This document shows positions 1 through 8,233 of a DNA stretch of 64,000 bases, one piece after another. Numbering within the stretch: position 1 is the first letter of the stretch; every line of letters starts with the position of its first letter. Source of the stretch: Ruminococcus flavefaciens 007c (GTDB lineage: Bacteria; Bacillota; Clostridia; Oscillospirales; Ruminococcaceae); the NCBI RefSeq assembly GCF_000571935.1, contig NZ_ATAX01000028.1:253001-317000 (forward strand), written 5' to 3'. The translations under genes were made by a program, and so were the position numbers. The notes beneath the pieces are model-generated. The model was not told where the DNA came from. It saw nothing but the letters and a program-made list of their open reading frames with translations, and did not search any database.

Positions 1-1189
1 GGTGAACTGCTCGGAGGAAAACGTCAGATTTTACTATACGCCAAAATGCTCGATGACCAAAGAACTGGCAGAGGCTGAGAAAAACAGCGGCTGGGCTCTC
101 CCCTCGGCGGAAAATTCCGCTTCATGGTCGGCTGTGGGCTATTACTTCGCAAAGGAGCTCAGTCAGAGACTGGGCGTCACCGTGGGCATTATCGGCTGCA
201 ACTGGGGCGGCACCTCCGCTTCAGCATGGCTGAGCCGCCGTTATCTTGAGCAGGACAGCCGTCTGCGTCCCTATATCGACGAATACGACAAGGCAGTGGC
301 AGGCAGGTCCCGCGATGAAATGATCGCAGAGTACGACGAATACTCTGAATATCAGGAAAAATGGCAGGAGCGCGTTAACGCCTGCTTTGCGGAGCAGCCC
401 GACATAAAATGGGACGAGGTACTGGCAAAGTGCGGCGAGAATCGCTATCCCGGCCCTCACGGTATAAAAAATCCCATGCGCCCCTGCGGCCTTTATGAAA
501 CTATGGTGAGCCGCATCGCTCCGTATACCTTACAGGGTGTACTCTGGTACCAGGGCGAGTCCGACGACCACCGCCCCGACACCTATGAGTTCCTGCTGAA
601 GGCTCTTATCGAGAACTGGCGCTCGGACTGGAAGGACGATGAGCTGAGTTTCCTCATTGTACAGCTCCCCATGTTCAGATACGAAGACATTCCCGATAAT
701 CAGAGCTGGGCTCTGATCCGCGAGGCTCAGGAAAGAGTCTTCCGCACGGTAAGGAATACGGGACTGGCAGTATGCCTCGACTGCGGTGAATTCAACAATA
801 TCCACCCCGCGGACAAGGAACCTGTGGGACACAGACTGTACCTTCAGGCAATGAGCGAGGTCTACTTACAGATGAGCCGCGGCGAGTCCATGCCGCCTTA
901 CTGCGACAGCTATGAGGTGAAGGACGGCATTATGCTCATCCATCTCGGAAACTGCGAGAAGGGTCTGGGAGGCAAGGACGAACACTGTCTGGAAGGCTTC
1001 GAACTCGCAGGCAGCGACGGCGTCTACCACAACGCACAGGCAAAGGTATCTCTGCCTTATATAGAACTCAGCTGCCCCGAGGTAAAAACTCCCGTATCGG
1101 CAAGGTTCAAATGGACAAACTATGCGGATGTCGGACTTTTCGGCGTCAACGGACTGCCGCTGCCGCCCTTCCGCACAGACAGATCATAA
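1..1189 (+). CDS. Sialate O-acetylesterase-like SGNH hydrolase (5' end cut off by window)
   Basis: Carbohydrate esterase that probably removes O-acetyl groups from sialic acid or related glycans. The open frame runs in from the left edge, and the N-terminal block with the nucleophile GxSN-type motif is missing, so the GTG at position 2 is unlikely to be the true start. The visible blocks fit the SASA family: an oxyanion-type segment GIIGCNWGGTSASAW, the WYQGESDD segment about residue 180, and a catalytic Asp/His-like block CLDCGEFNNIHPADK about residue 258. No signal peptide can be judged. It ends 26 nt before coaX on the same strand. Family assignment is fairly secure; the substrate is inferred from the family. 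Confidence 0.85.
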   Translation, partial: VNCSEENVRFYYTPKCSMTKELAEAEKNSGWALPSAENSASWSAVGYYFAKELSQRLGVTVGIIGCNWGGTSASAWLSRRYLEQDSRLRPYIDEYDKAVAGRSRDEMIAEYDEYSEYQEKWQERVNACFAEQPDIKWDEVLAKCGENRYPGPHGIKNPMRPCGLYETMVSRIAPYTLQGVLWYQGESDDHRPDTYEFLLKALIENWRSDWKDDELSFLIVQLPMFRYEDIPDNQSWALIREAQERVFRTVRNTGLAVCLDCGEFNNIHPADKEPVGHRLYLQAMSEVYLQMSRGESMPPYCDSYEVKDGIMLIHLGNCEKGLGGKDEHCLEGFELAGSDGVYHNAQAKVSLPYIELSCPEVKTPVSARFKWTNYADVGLFGVNGLPLPPFRTDRS

Positions 1190-1215
1190 CTCAAATATTT
1201 TTCAGGAGGAAAATC

Positions 1216-1986
1216 ATGCTTTTAGCAGTAGATATAGGTAATACAAATATTGTTTTCGGCTGTGTTGACGAAAAGGACGAGGTAGTACTCTTTGAAAGGA
1301 TAAGCACAGACCACAATGCTACGGCTGCCGAATATGCCGTACTCATAAAGACTATCCTTGAAATGAACAGCTTCAATATCTCCGATATTGACGACGCCGT
1401 TATGTCCTCGGTAGTCCCCTCGGTGACAAACACAGTCAAGGAGGCTGTCCGCAAGCTCTTCAACGTTGACGTTATGATGGCCGGCCCCGGAGTAAAGACA
1501 GGTCTCAATATACTCATCGACAACCCCGCACAGCTGGGAAGCGATCAGGCAGTGGACGCTGTTGCAGCTATAAATCAGTATCCCGTCCCCCTTATTATCA
1601 TTGATATGGGCACCGCAACCACTCTTTCCGTGGTGGACAGCAATAAAAACTACCGCGGCGGACTTATCCTTACGGGTATGAAGGTTGCAGCCGACGCTCT
1701 TACTGCACGCACCGCACAGCTCCCCAAGGTCAATTTTGAGGTGCCTGCTCATGTCATAGGCACAAATACTATCGACTGCCTCAAGAGCGGAATACTCTAC
1801 TCCAACGCAAGCGCTCTTGACGGAATAATCGACCGCATAGAGGACGAGCTGGGCGAAAAATGCACCGCAGTCGCTACAGGCGGTCTCTCCGAGCTGGTAG
1901 TACCGCTTTGCAGGAGAAAGATAATCCTGGACAATAACCTACTTATCAAGGGACTGGCTATTATTTACAGGAAGAATAAAAAGTGA
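1216..1986 (+). CDS. coaX: Type III pantothenate kinase
   Basis: Phosphorylates pantothenate with ATP in the first step of coenzyme A synthesis; cytoplasmic. The start is ATG 1216, preceded by AGGAGG at 1204-1209, giving 256 residues, the usual length for the family. The ASKHA-fold phosphate loop DIGNTN is at residues 6-11, a second loop DMGTATT is at 130-136, and the active-site Asp is at 110. The usual GADRxxN block reads GSDQAVD here, so neighbouring residues differ but the Asp is kept. A longer frame reading upstream into the esterase gene is not needed. A bidirectional hairpin follows directly. Confidence 0.95.
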   Translation: MLLAVDIGNTNIVFGCVDEKDEVVLFERISTDHNATAAEYAVLIKTILEMNSFNISDIDDAVMSSVVPSVTNTVKEAVRKLFNVDVMMAGPGVKTGLNILIDNPAQLGSDQAVDAVAAINQYPVPLIIIDMGTATTLSVVDSNKNYRGGLILTGMKVAADALTARTAQLPKVNFEVPAHVIGTNTIDCLKSGILYSNASALDGIIDRIEDELGEKCTAVATGGLSELVVPLCRRKIILDNNLLIKGLAIIYRKNKK

Positions 1987-1997
1987 TGTATAAAGAA

Positions 1998-2036
1998 AAG
2001 CTCCGTGGTATCAGCCATACCGCGGAGCTTATTTTA
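1998..2036. terminator. Bidirectional terminator between coaX and the M23 peptidase gene
   Basis: A stem AAGCTCCGTGGTA pairs with TACCGCGGAGCTT around a 7-nt loop, followed by a T-rich stretch on the + strand. The minus-strand gene ends just beside it, so it can serve both convergent genes. Confidence 0.8.
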
Positions 2037-3806
2037 ATTCTTTTTCTTGTCTGTCGACTTTTTCTCTTCTTCCTTCTTCTTGTCAGCCTCTGCATTGAAG
2101 CTGTCGGTAGTATTGAGAAAATGTGCGGGATCAAGACATATTCCGAGATGTCTTACTTCAAAATGACAGTGAGAACCATAAGAATTACCTGTATTTCCTA
2201 CCAGTCCTATGAGCTGTCCTCTTGATACATACTGTCCTTCGGAAACAAGGACAGCGCTCATATGACCGTATACTGTCTGATAATCATCGGTATGTCCGAG
2301 CTGTACGAAATATCCGTAGCCTCCCGTGTTCCAGCCCGAAGAAACTACCTCGCCGTCTGCGGCGGCATATATCTCCGTACCCGTGGAAGCCGCTATATCC
2401 ATACCCTTATGGTTTCTCTCGCCTCCGAAGCCGTCGCTTACCCAGCCTCCGTCAACAGGCCAGCCGAACTCGCCCGAGCCCGTGAGCACAGTTGTGGGAC
2501 TGTCAGGTCTTGCGGCGTATATTCCTATGCCTATCTTCTGCACCACAGGCTCCTTGGTTATTTTTGAGCTTATGGTCTTGCGGGCATACTCCTTGCCGTC
2601 AACGTAGGTTATCTCCATATGGCTTACCTTTTCGCCTCGTCTGCCCTTTACGAGGATATCCCTTACCCCCACGTTCAATGAGCTGGTCTCGACCTCTATG
2701 GTCTCGTAGTCAAGGAAGGTTATGGGATCAAATTCGCGGACATACTTTATGGGAAGGTAGCTCTCGGTCTCTATGACGTTTACCAGCATACCCTTGCGGC
2801 AGTTCTTTGAGATACCGGGATTGAGCTCCTCGATCTTGTCAAAATCCATGTTGTATTTCTGGGATATGGTAACGGCAGTGTCGCCCTTCTGAGCAACGTA
2901 TACAGCCTTTTTCTCCTTTGAAGAGGTCAGGAGAGCAATGGCGTCCTTGGTCTCCATCACGCTGTCTGCAAAATATATGCCGTGGGAATACTCTATGTCA
3001 TTCTTATAGGAAATATCCTTTATAACGCCGTCAACACGGTAATTCATTATCCTGTCGTTGAGAGCATCCTGTACTGCCTCTCTGTCCCTGACCGCGCCAA
3101 TGAACTTTCCGTCGATATATATGCCGTAAGCCTCCGTAAGATCCTCATCGGAAGCGGCAAGCATCTCGTTGGCAAGCTGCACCGAGGATACCACCTTGTC
3201 GTTCTCATTGATTATCCTCAGTGAATATTTTGCTGAGAGATCCACAGGCTCCTTGTCCTCGGAGTAGGATATCCTCTGTCTTACCTCGCGCTCGGCAGCC
3301 TCAAGGTCGGCCTCCGCGGTGATTATGCCTATCTCTCTGCCCTTGTATTCAACGCTGAGACCGTATTCCAGTCCAGAGCCGTAACGGATTATTCCTACAA
3401 GAAAGGCTATTGAAACTATGGGTAGTATATAATTGAAGGCGGTATAGAACACTCCGTCCTCTCCGAAGAGATAGGAGCACCAGAAATCGAAGAGAGCCTT
3501 GTTATACTCCTCTTTTCCTGCCTTTTTGGCCTTCATTACCTTACGCTGCATATCCTTGTTGATATTGAAGCGGCTTCTCAGGGGAGAAGTCAGCTCCTTC
3601 AGCAGCCAGAGCAGAGTTTTGAGCAGTGATACTGCCAGACTTACAAGCTCGGAAACTATAAACTTTACAGCTGATATGAGCCAGAGCAGCAGAGCAGCCC
3701 CTGCTTTTACGGCAAAGCAGCCGAAGCGCTGGAATATATTCAGCTTTTCAGGCTTTTCGGGCTTATCCTCGTAGATATCGGACCATTTTCCGCGTCCCGT
3801 ACTCAT
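2034..3806 (-). CDS. Membrane-anchored LysM-G5-M23 peptidoglycan endopeptidase
   Basis: A cell-wall metalloprotease acting outside the membrane. ATG 3806 is chosen over an in-frame upstream codon because AGGAG lies 8 nt before it; this gives 590 residues. In order: a hydrophobic N-terminal region (about 34-80), a second membrane segment (about 127-142), a domain of unknown type, a LysM peptidoglycan-binding motif (about 301-342), a G5 domain (about 353-429), and an M23 domain (about 455-561) with HxxxD (H466, D470) and HxH (H546, H548) zinc ligands. The C-terminus is Lys/Glu-rich. It has its own promoter. The domain set is common in clostridial sporulation or envelope peptidases; the specific role is not shown. 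Confidence 0.9.
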   Translation of the reverse strand: MSTGRGKWSDIYEDKPEKPEKLNIFQRFGCFAVKAGAALLLWLISAVKFIVSELVSLAVSLLKTLLWLLKELTSPLRSRFNINKDMQRKVMKAKKAGKEEYNKALFDFWCSYLFGEDGVFYTAFNYILPIVSIAFLVGIIRYGSGLEYGLSVEYKGREIGIITAEADLEAAEREVRQRISYSEDKEPVDLSAKYSLRIINENDKVVSSVQLANEMLAASDEDLTEAYGIYIDGKFIGAVRDREAVQDALNDRIMNYRVDGVIKDISYKNDIEYSHGIYFADSVMETKDAIALLTSSKEKKAVYVAQKGDTAVTISQKYNMDFDKIEELNPGISKNCRKGMLVNVIETESYLPIKYVREFDPITFLDYETIEVETSSLNVGVRDILVKGRRGEKVSHMEITYVDGKEYARKTISSKITKEPVVQKIGIGIYAARPDSPTTVLTGSGEFGWPVDGGWVSDGFGGERNHKGMDIAASTGTEIYAAADGEVVSSGWNTGGYGYFVQLGHTDDYQTVYGHMSAVLVSEGQYVSRGQLIGLVGNTGNSYGSHCHFEVRHLGICLDPAHFLNTTDSFNAEADKKKEEEKKSTDKKKN

Positions 3807-3853
3807 CGCATCAGCTCCTTTCCCTGTTTTAAGCCTTAACACTGACAAATTAT

Positions 3854-3881
3854 ATTATACCAAATTTTTGTGATAATACAA
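3854..3881 (-). promoter_or_regulatory. SigA-type promoter for the M23 peptidase gene
   Basis: On the minus strand, TTGTAT (3876-3881) and TATAAT (3854-3859) are separated by 16 nt, about 50 nt before the start codon. Confidence 0.65.
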
Positions 3882-3884
3882 CGA

Positions 3885-3920
3885 AAATATCTCCTTAAAT
3901 ATAAATTCAAGGAGATATTT
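3885..3920 (-). terminator. Terminator of the luxS operon
   Basis: A 12-bp perfect stem (3885-3896 with 3909-3920) with a 12-nt loop is followed on the minus strand by TTTTCGTT, just past the luxS stop. Confidence 0.7.
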
Positions 3921-3940
3921 CATCACTCTGCACAAAAATA

Positions 3941-4417
3941 TTATATATTTTTATCAAAATGCCATGTATAATCCAGCATCTCTACTGTGTAATCCTGAAG
4001 CTTTTCCAGCAGCGGCACTACGTCCTTCTTTGCCGATGCCAGGTCGTGCTCGCGGTAATTACCGCATTCAACCTCTGTACAGCCGGGGATCTCACCATCA
4101 TAGTCCCTGATGAAAGTATATGCCTCACGCACCAGCTTTATGGCATTTTCGTGGGAAATTCCTCTTGTGAGCAGGTAAAATCCCGTGCGGCAGCCCATTG
4201 GTCCTACATATACAATATTTTTCCCGAATTCTGAATTTCTTGCATAGGTGGCGAAAAGATGCTCGATGGTGTGCATTGAAGGGGTTGCCAGATATACTCC
4301 GCCGTTGGGCTTTACCATGCGGACGTCATATGTAACGATGTCATCGTCGATACGTGATATGTACATACCCACGCTGAATTTTGTGTGATCTACCTGAAAG
4401 CTTGCTATTTTTTCCAT
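3941..4417 (-). CDS. luxS: S-ribosylhomocysteine lyase
   Basis: Cleaves S-ribosylhomocysteine to homocysteine and the AI-2 precursor DPD in the activated methyl cycle. The 158-residue length is typical. The metal-binding HxxEH is at H49/E52/H53 and the third ligand Cys at 118 in ECGN; the catalytic Cys is C76 in MGCRTGF. AGGAGG precedes ATG 4417. The gene starts 13 nt inside the end of the pseudouridine synthase gene, so translation is probably coupled, and it is the last gene of a four-gene minus-strand operon. Confidence 0.96.
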   Translation of the reverse strand: MEKIASFQVDHTKFSVGMYISRIDDDIVTYDVRMVKPNGGVYLATPSMHTIEHLFATYARNSEFGKNIVYVGPMGCRTGFYLLTRGISHENAIKLVREAYTFIRDYDGEIPGCTEVECGNYREHDLASAKKDVVPLLEKLQDYTVEMLDYTWHFDKNI

Positions 4418-5274
4418 AATTTACCTCCTGTGGAAAAAAGTGCCTTTATGTCTCCCGGAAGCTCCGAGGAAACAGTTATGAGACGGCCTGTCAGCGGATC
4501 GCTGAAGCTCAGACTTCCGCAGTGAAGAGCCTGTCGTGTTATATCATCACGGAGCCCGCCGTAAAGGTCATCCCCTGCTAGAGGAGCTCCGATATGAGCA
4601 AAATGCACCCTTATCTGGTGGGTACGTCCTGTTTCGAGATGCACCTCAGCAAGGGAATACTTATCGCTGCAAAGCAGCCTTTTATAATGAGTAACCGCTC
4701 TCTGTCCGTCCTCACGGACGCAGCGGACTATAATGGACTCCCTCTCGCGGGCTATGGGCGCGTCAATGGTGCCGCTGTCAGGGATAAGCCCCTGCACCGC
4801 CGCGTAGTACACCTTCTCGCAGCTGCCCTGAAGAAGCTTTGCCGCAAGGGCGTCCTTGGCAATGATACATAGTCCCGAGGTATCACGGTCCAGCCTGTTG
4901 ACTGCACGGAAGGTCAGCTGAGGATAAAGATGAGCGAAATAATTCCCTAAGGTATCTCCCTGATGCTTTATGGAAGGGTGAACGGGCATACCTCCCGGCT
5001 TGTCGAATACCACGAGACTGTCGTTCTCGAAAGCTATTGGCACATTGAGACTGCCGTTGGGCTCAAGGAAACTGTCATCCTCCAGAGCCAGCACGATAAC
5101 GTCCCCCTTCTCTACCATATCTATGCTGCGGACGGTCTCGCCTCTCCGCGTTATACCGCCCTCCTGACGCTTCAGCTTTGTGAGCAGCCGCCTTGACACG
5201 CCCTTTCTTCCCGTGAGAAAATTCCCGAGAGTTACGGGCTTTTCGCTGTCCACTGTCAGCTCTATTAGTTTCAA
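4405..5274 (-). CDS. RluA-family 23S rRNA pseudouridine synthase
   Basis: Isomerises uridine to pseudouridine in RNA. An S4-like N-terminal domain (about residues 15-65) is followed by the synthase domain with the RLDRDTSG motif; the catalytic Asp is D129. The start is TTG 5274, supported by GGGAGG about 9 nt upstream and by the S4-like sequence beginning almost at once. The first 200 nt of this gene are also covered, in another frame, by the tail of the upstream membrane-protein frame, an unusually long overlap. Assignment to RluD or another RluA paralogue cannot be made by eye. Confidence 0.9.
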   Translation of the reverse strand: MKLIELTVDSEKPVTLGNFLTGRKGVSRRLLTKLKRQEGGITRRGETVRSIDMVEKGDVIVLALEDDSFLEPNGSLNVPIAFENDSLVVFDKPGGMPVHPSIKHQGDTLGNYFAHLYPQLTFRAVNRLDRDTSGLCIIAKDALAAKLLQGSCEKVYYAAVQGLIPDSGTIDAPIARERESIIVRCVREDGQRAVTHYKRLLCSDKYSLAEVHLETGRTHQIRVHFAHIGAPLAGDDLYGGLRDDITRQALHCGSLSFSDPLTGRLITVSSELPGDIKALFSTGGKLWKK

Positions 5275-6040
5275 GGTATTCGTCCTCCCTGATGAAAATA
5301 TCTGTACTCAAAGAAAAAGCCGTCATAAACTTCATAAGTCCGCCGGGAAGTCCCGCAACAGTGAGCATCTGCGGCAGATACACCGCCGCAAGCCTGATAA
5401 GCACGCTCTTTCGCCCCTTCATGAAGCTTATGGAATAAAGCACGATACGGAAGGCTGTCTGCCCCGGAAATCGCACCAGCAGAAAGGGGACTGCCGCAAA
5501 GCTGAGCTTCAGAGACAGCCACATCACCGCGGATACAGCCGTGAGAAACAGGGCATTTGCCGCAAGGAACACCTCCGCCGCCTGAAGTCTGCCGTGAAGT
5601 AGCCTGTATGCCATGGTGCCGAAGAATATACAGGGTACCAGCGCCAGAAGTCCTATGACCTTTGTCCAGAGGGCAGCGGAAAGACTGCGCCTGAACGTTG
5701 CCTTCCTCAGCAGGGAACGCGAAAAAGACTCGGTACGCTTTGCGGGAAGCTCGGCAGTGATACCGTAAAGCCTCTTTGCAGCCGCATACATCAGCGGCGC
5801 AGCCGTTATCCAGCGCAGCAGCGTACATACCGCAGTTACTCCAAGCTGGACGGGACTTCTTATGCCGAAGAGCTCCATAGGCTTAAGGTTGCCGAAATAC
5901 AGCAGCATACTGAACACTGCTGCCTCGGCAGAACGGAAAAACAGCTCTGCCGCAGGAGGAAGCAGACATATTATCATAGTCTTTGTTTTCCTTCCCTCAA
6001 GCAGCCTTCCCGAATAGCGTATAAGCTCCCTTATTTTCAT
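5075..6040 (-). CDS. Unknown multi-pass membrane protein with an out-of-frame overlap tail
   Basis: No family is recognised. ATG 6040 has GGAGG 7 nt upstream. The first ~250 residues are hydrophobic, with about five to six candidate membrane segments separated by Arg/Lys-rich loops. From about residue 256 the character changes to an Arg/Gly/Ser/Ala-rich hydrophilic tail, and this part lies wholly inside the following pseudouridine synthase gene in another frame. The tail is therefore probably a by-product of a lost stop codon rather than a functional domain. The position between a phosphatase and an RNA-modification gene gives no clear functional hint. Confidence 0.7.
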   Translation of the reverse strand: MKIRELIRYSGRLLEGRKTKTMIICLLPPAAELFFRSAEAAVFSMLLYFGNLKPMELFGIRSPVQLGVTAVCTLLRWITAAPLMYAAAKRLYGITAELPAKRTESFSRSLLRKATFRRSLSAALWTKVIGLLALVPCIFFGTMAYRLLHGRLQAAEVFLAANALFLTAVSAVMWLSLKLSFAAVPFLLVRFPGQTAFRIVLYSISFMKGRKSVLIRLAAVYLPQMLTVAGLPGGLMKFMTAFSLSTDIFIREDEYLETNRADSGQRKARNSREFSHGKKGRVKAAAHKAEASGGRYNAERRDRPQHRYGREGGRYRAGSGG

Positions 6041-6108
6041 ATCTGCGCCTCCGAAAACCAGTTTTGCAGATATTATTGGCTTTTTCAGCGGATTTTATGC
6101 AGAAGGGC

Positions 6109-6750
6109 TCAGTATTCCTCTTCCGGATCGGGTATCTTGTCGTAGGGACAATAGCCCAGTATCTCAAAAGCCTGCGAATTCAGCCACATCTGGGCTGTTA
6201 CTATTATCTCGAAGCCCATGCCGAAATCACAGCCCAGTGTCTTGGGATCGTACTTCGGCAGTCCGAAGCAGCTGAGCATATTCGATATGATGCCGCCGTG
6301 AGTTATCATGGCACAGTGAGTGAGACCCGATTCCATCATATCCATTATCACCGTATGGAGAGCCTTGTATATACGTGCCGTCATCTCCTCAAGGCTCTCG
6401 CCCTTGGGCGGACGATTGTCCTTGCCGCCGCGTATCCATTTGTTGTAGTCCTCGCGCTTTACCAGCTCATCGATGCTCTTATTTTCAAATTCGCCCAGAT
6501 CCAGCTCTCTCAGATCGTCCACCGGGCATACCTCCGTGTATGGGAAGAGTATCTCGGCAGTCTCGATGCAGCGGCGCAGAGGCGACGAATATACCCTGTG
6601 CACCGTGGGATAGTCAAATTCGTCCATCTTTGCGGCAAGCTCCGCAGCGCCCTTATCGGACAGGGGCACATCGGTCTTGCCGATATATATGCCCTTTTCG
6701 TTGGCCTCCGTCATGCCGTGGCGGAGAACACTTATCCTGTAACCTTTCAT
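6109..6750 (-). CDS. Histidine phosphatase family protein (phosphoglycerate mutase-like)
   Basis: Belongs to the branch 1 histidine phosphatases, which transfer phosphate through an active-site His. The LRHGMTEAN motif at residues 9-17 gives the nucleophile His, SSPLRRCIETA is the second conserved block, and MITHGG near residue 150 gives the second His. The 213-residue length fits CobC/PhoE-type broad-specificity phosphatases rather than glycolytic GpmA. AAGGAG precedes ATG 6750. It is the first gene of the operon leading to luxS. The substrate is unknown. Confidence 0.85.
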   Translation of the reverse strand: MKGYRISVLRHGMTEANEKGIYIGKTDVPLSDKGAAELAAKMDEFDYPTVHRVYSSPLRRCIETAEILFPYTEVCPVDDLRELDLGEFENKSIDELVKREDYNKWIRGGKDNRPPKGESLEEMTARIYKALHTVIMDMMESGLTHCAMITHGGIISNMLSCFGLPKYDPKTLGCDFGMGFEIIVTAQMWLNSQAFEILGYCPYDKIPDPEEEY

Positions 6751-6916
6751 ATTTATCTCCTTGATATATGTTTTTTCTTATGCCGAAGTCTGACAGCCGA
6801 AGCTCCAGCATACAGAAAGGATATTTTGCACAAATTTACTGCCCGTTTTTTTAACTCTTAGTAAAATTCACGAAAACAGGCATAAATTTCAACAAATTCT
6901 TTCATACTTCTGCATA

Positions 6917-6945
6917 TTTACAAATTATACATTTTGTATTATAAT
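6917..6945 (+). promoter_or_regulatory. SigA-type promoter for the XRE regulator
   Basis: TTTACA (6917-6922), 17-nt spacer, TATAAT (6940-6945), followed by a ~40-nt leader with GGGAGG before the start codon. Confidence 0.75.
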
Positions 6946-6992
6946 AATAGTATCAAATCATTTCGTTTATTTTTATCCGGGAGGTTTTTTCA

Positions 6993-7709
6993 ATGAATTC
7001 AGATTTTGCAAGAATAATCACTTTACAGCGTAAGGAAAGACATATCAGCCAGAAGCAGGCTGCCACCGACCTCGGTATATCACAGGCTCTTCTCTCTCAC
7101 TACGAAAAGGGCATACGTGAATGCGGCCTTAACTTCCTCGTAAAGATCGCTGATTATTATAATGTATCATGTGACTATCTGCTGGGAAGAACCCCCGAAC
7201 CCGAGGGAAAGACCATCACTATCGAGGATATTCCCGATGATGACGGAAACAACAGCATGAAGATGCCTTCGCCCGAGATCATCAACTTCAACAGAAGGAT
7301 TGTAAACAACTCCATAAGCCTTCTGTTCAGCCTTGCCCAGAAGGCAAACAGCATTACCCTTATAAAGGAAGTATCCTCATACCTCATGCTTTCGGTGTAC
7401 AAGCTCTTCCGTATCGTATATAACGCAAATCCCCATAACGACCAGAAGCTCTTCCGCATACCCAAGGTAATCGCAAACGACAGCGCAAATGCCATAGTTT
7501 CCATGAGTGAAGCCAATATCAAGGCCGCTTCCAGCGGAATCGCCCTTGACGGCAACGACTGCGTTGATAATTTCGATACCCTTTACGTCACCACTGCAAC
7601 TCTCCAGAAGGATTACGCTCAATATTCATCATCACTCCTTAACCTTATCAAACGAAGCGAGGAAAGTATCTCTCGTACCCGTGCGAAATACAGGAGCGAC
7701 ATAAAATAA
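6993..7709 (+). CDS. XRE-family transcriptional regulator with a long C-terminal domain
   Basis: An N-terminal helix-turn-helix (about residues 8-65: SQKQAATDLGISQALLSHYE) is followed by a short acidic linker and a ~160-residue helical C-terminal part that matches no domain I recognise. GGGAGG lies 10 nt before ATG 6993. The gene is monocistronic, with its own promoter, and reads away from the luxS operon. The target is unknown; many such proteins in Clostridia act in stress or developmental control. Confidence 0.85.
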   Translation: MNSDFARIITLQRKERHISQKQAATDLGISQALLSHYEKGIRECGLNFLVKIADYYNVSCDYLLGRTPEPEGKTITIEDIPDDDGNNSMKMPSPEIINFNRRIVNNSISLLFSLAQKANSITLIKEVSSYLMLSVYKLFRIVYNANPHNDQKLFRIPKVIANDSANAIVSMSEANIKAASSGIALDGNDCVDNFDTLYVTTATLQKDYAQYSSSLLNLIKRSEESISRTRAKYRSDIK

Positions 7710-7830
7710 ACCTACGCATATTATACCACTTTTCCGCCGTGTTGAAAAGGCTTTTTTGGAAATTTCACACCAGTTTCTGCTGCCCGATACGTCCTTAATT
7801 CAGCAAATCGGGAAAAAATCAGCCTTTCTC

Positions 7831-7859
7831 TTGACATTGCGAGTTTTTTGTGATATAAT
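7831..7859 (+). promoter_or_regulatory. SigA-type promoter of the trpB T-box transcript
   Basis: Consensus TTGACA (7831-7836), 17-nt spacer and TATAAT (7854-7859) lie directly before the T-box leader. Confidence 0.9.
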
Positions 7860-7865
7860 CCACTT

Positions 7866-8178
7866 ATAATAAACCGTTGAAGAAGAGTAGTAGCTCATGC
7901 TTATCCATTTCAGAGAGCCTGCGGCCGGTGAAAGCAGGTATGTACGGCAGAGTGAATGGACTTCCGAGGGCGAACTGAAGATGTGATACAGGCCGGACTG
8001 CTGATACGTCCGTATCCCGTGCGCATTGTGTAGGCGAGACGCAGAGAACTGCGTTAACAAAACCATTGTATGTATGTACAAATCGAGTGGACGCTTAGCG
8101 TCAAGCAGGGTGGCACCGCAGAAGTTTCAAGGCTTCTGTCCCGGCAGAAATAATGCTGGGACAGGAGCTTTTTATATT
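7866..8178 (+). promoter_or_regulatory. T-box leader, tryptophan specifier
   Basis: A tRNA-sensing transcription attenuator. The conserved T-box sequence AGGGTGGCACCGC is at 8107-8119. In Stem I the specifier loop reads GTGAATGGAC, with TGG at 7957-7959 as the specifier codon, followed by A as usual. The terminator stem is 8132-8146 with 8154-8168, then a T run; the T-box 3' part can pair with the 5' arm to form the antiterminator. Uncharged tRNA-Trp should therefore promote expression of the TrpB2 gene downstream. Confidence 0.93.
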
Positions 8179-8233
8179 TCCTTCTCGGCATAGTACACAC
8201 CGATTTCAAATCTATCGAAAAGGAGAAATTACT

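Noticed and set aside
1111..1215. Longer coaX start inside the esterase gene
   Set aside because: ATG 1216 has an ideal ribosome site and begins the conserved DIGNTN region; the upstream part is only a shadow frame.
6064..6861. 265-codon + strand frame
   Set aside because: Antisense to the histidine phosphatase gene and its leader; no ribosome site.
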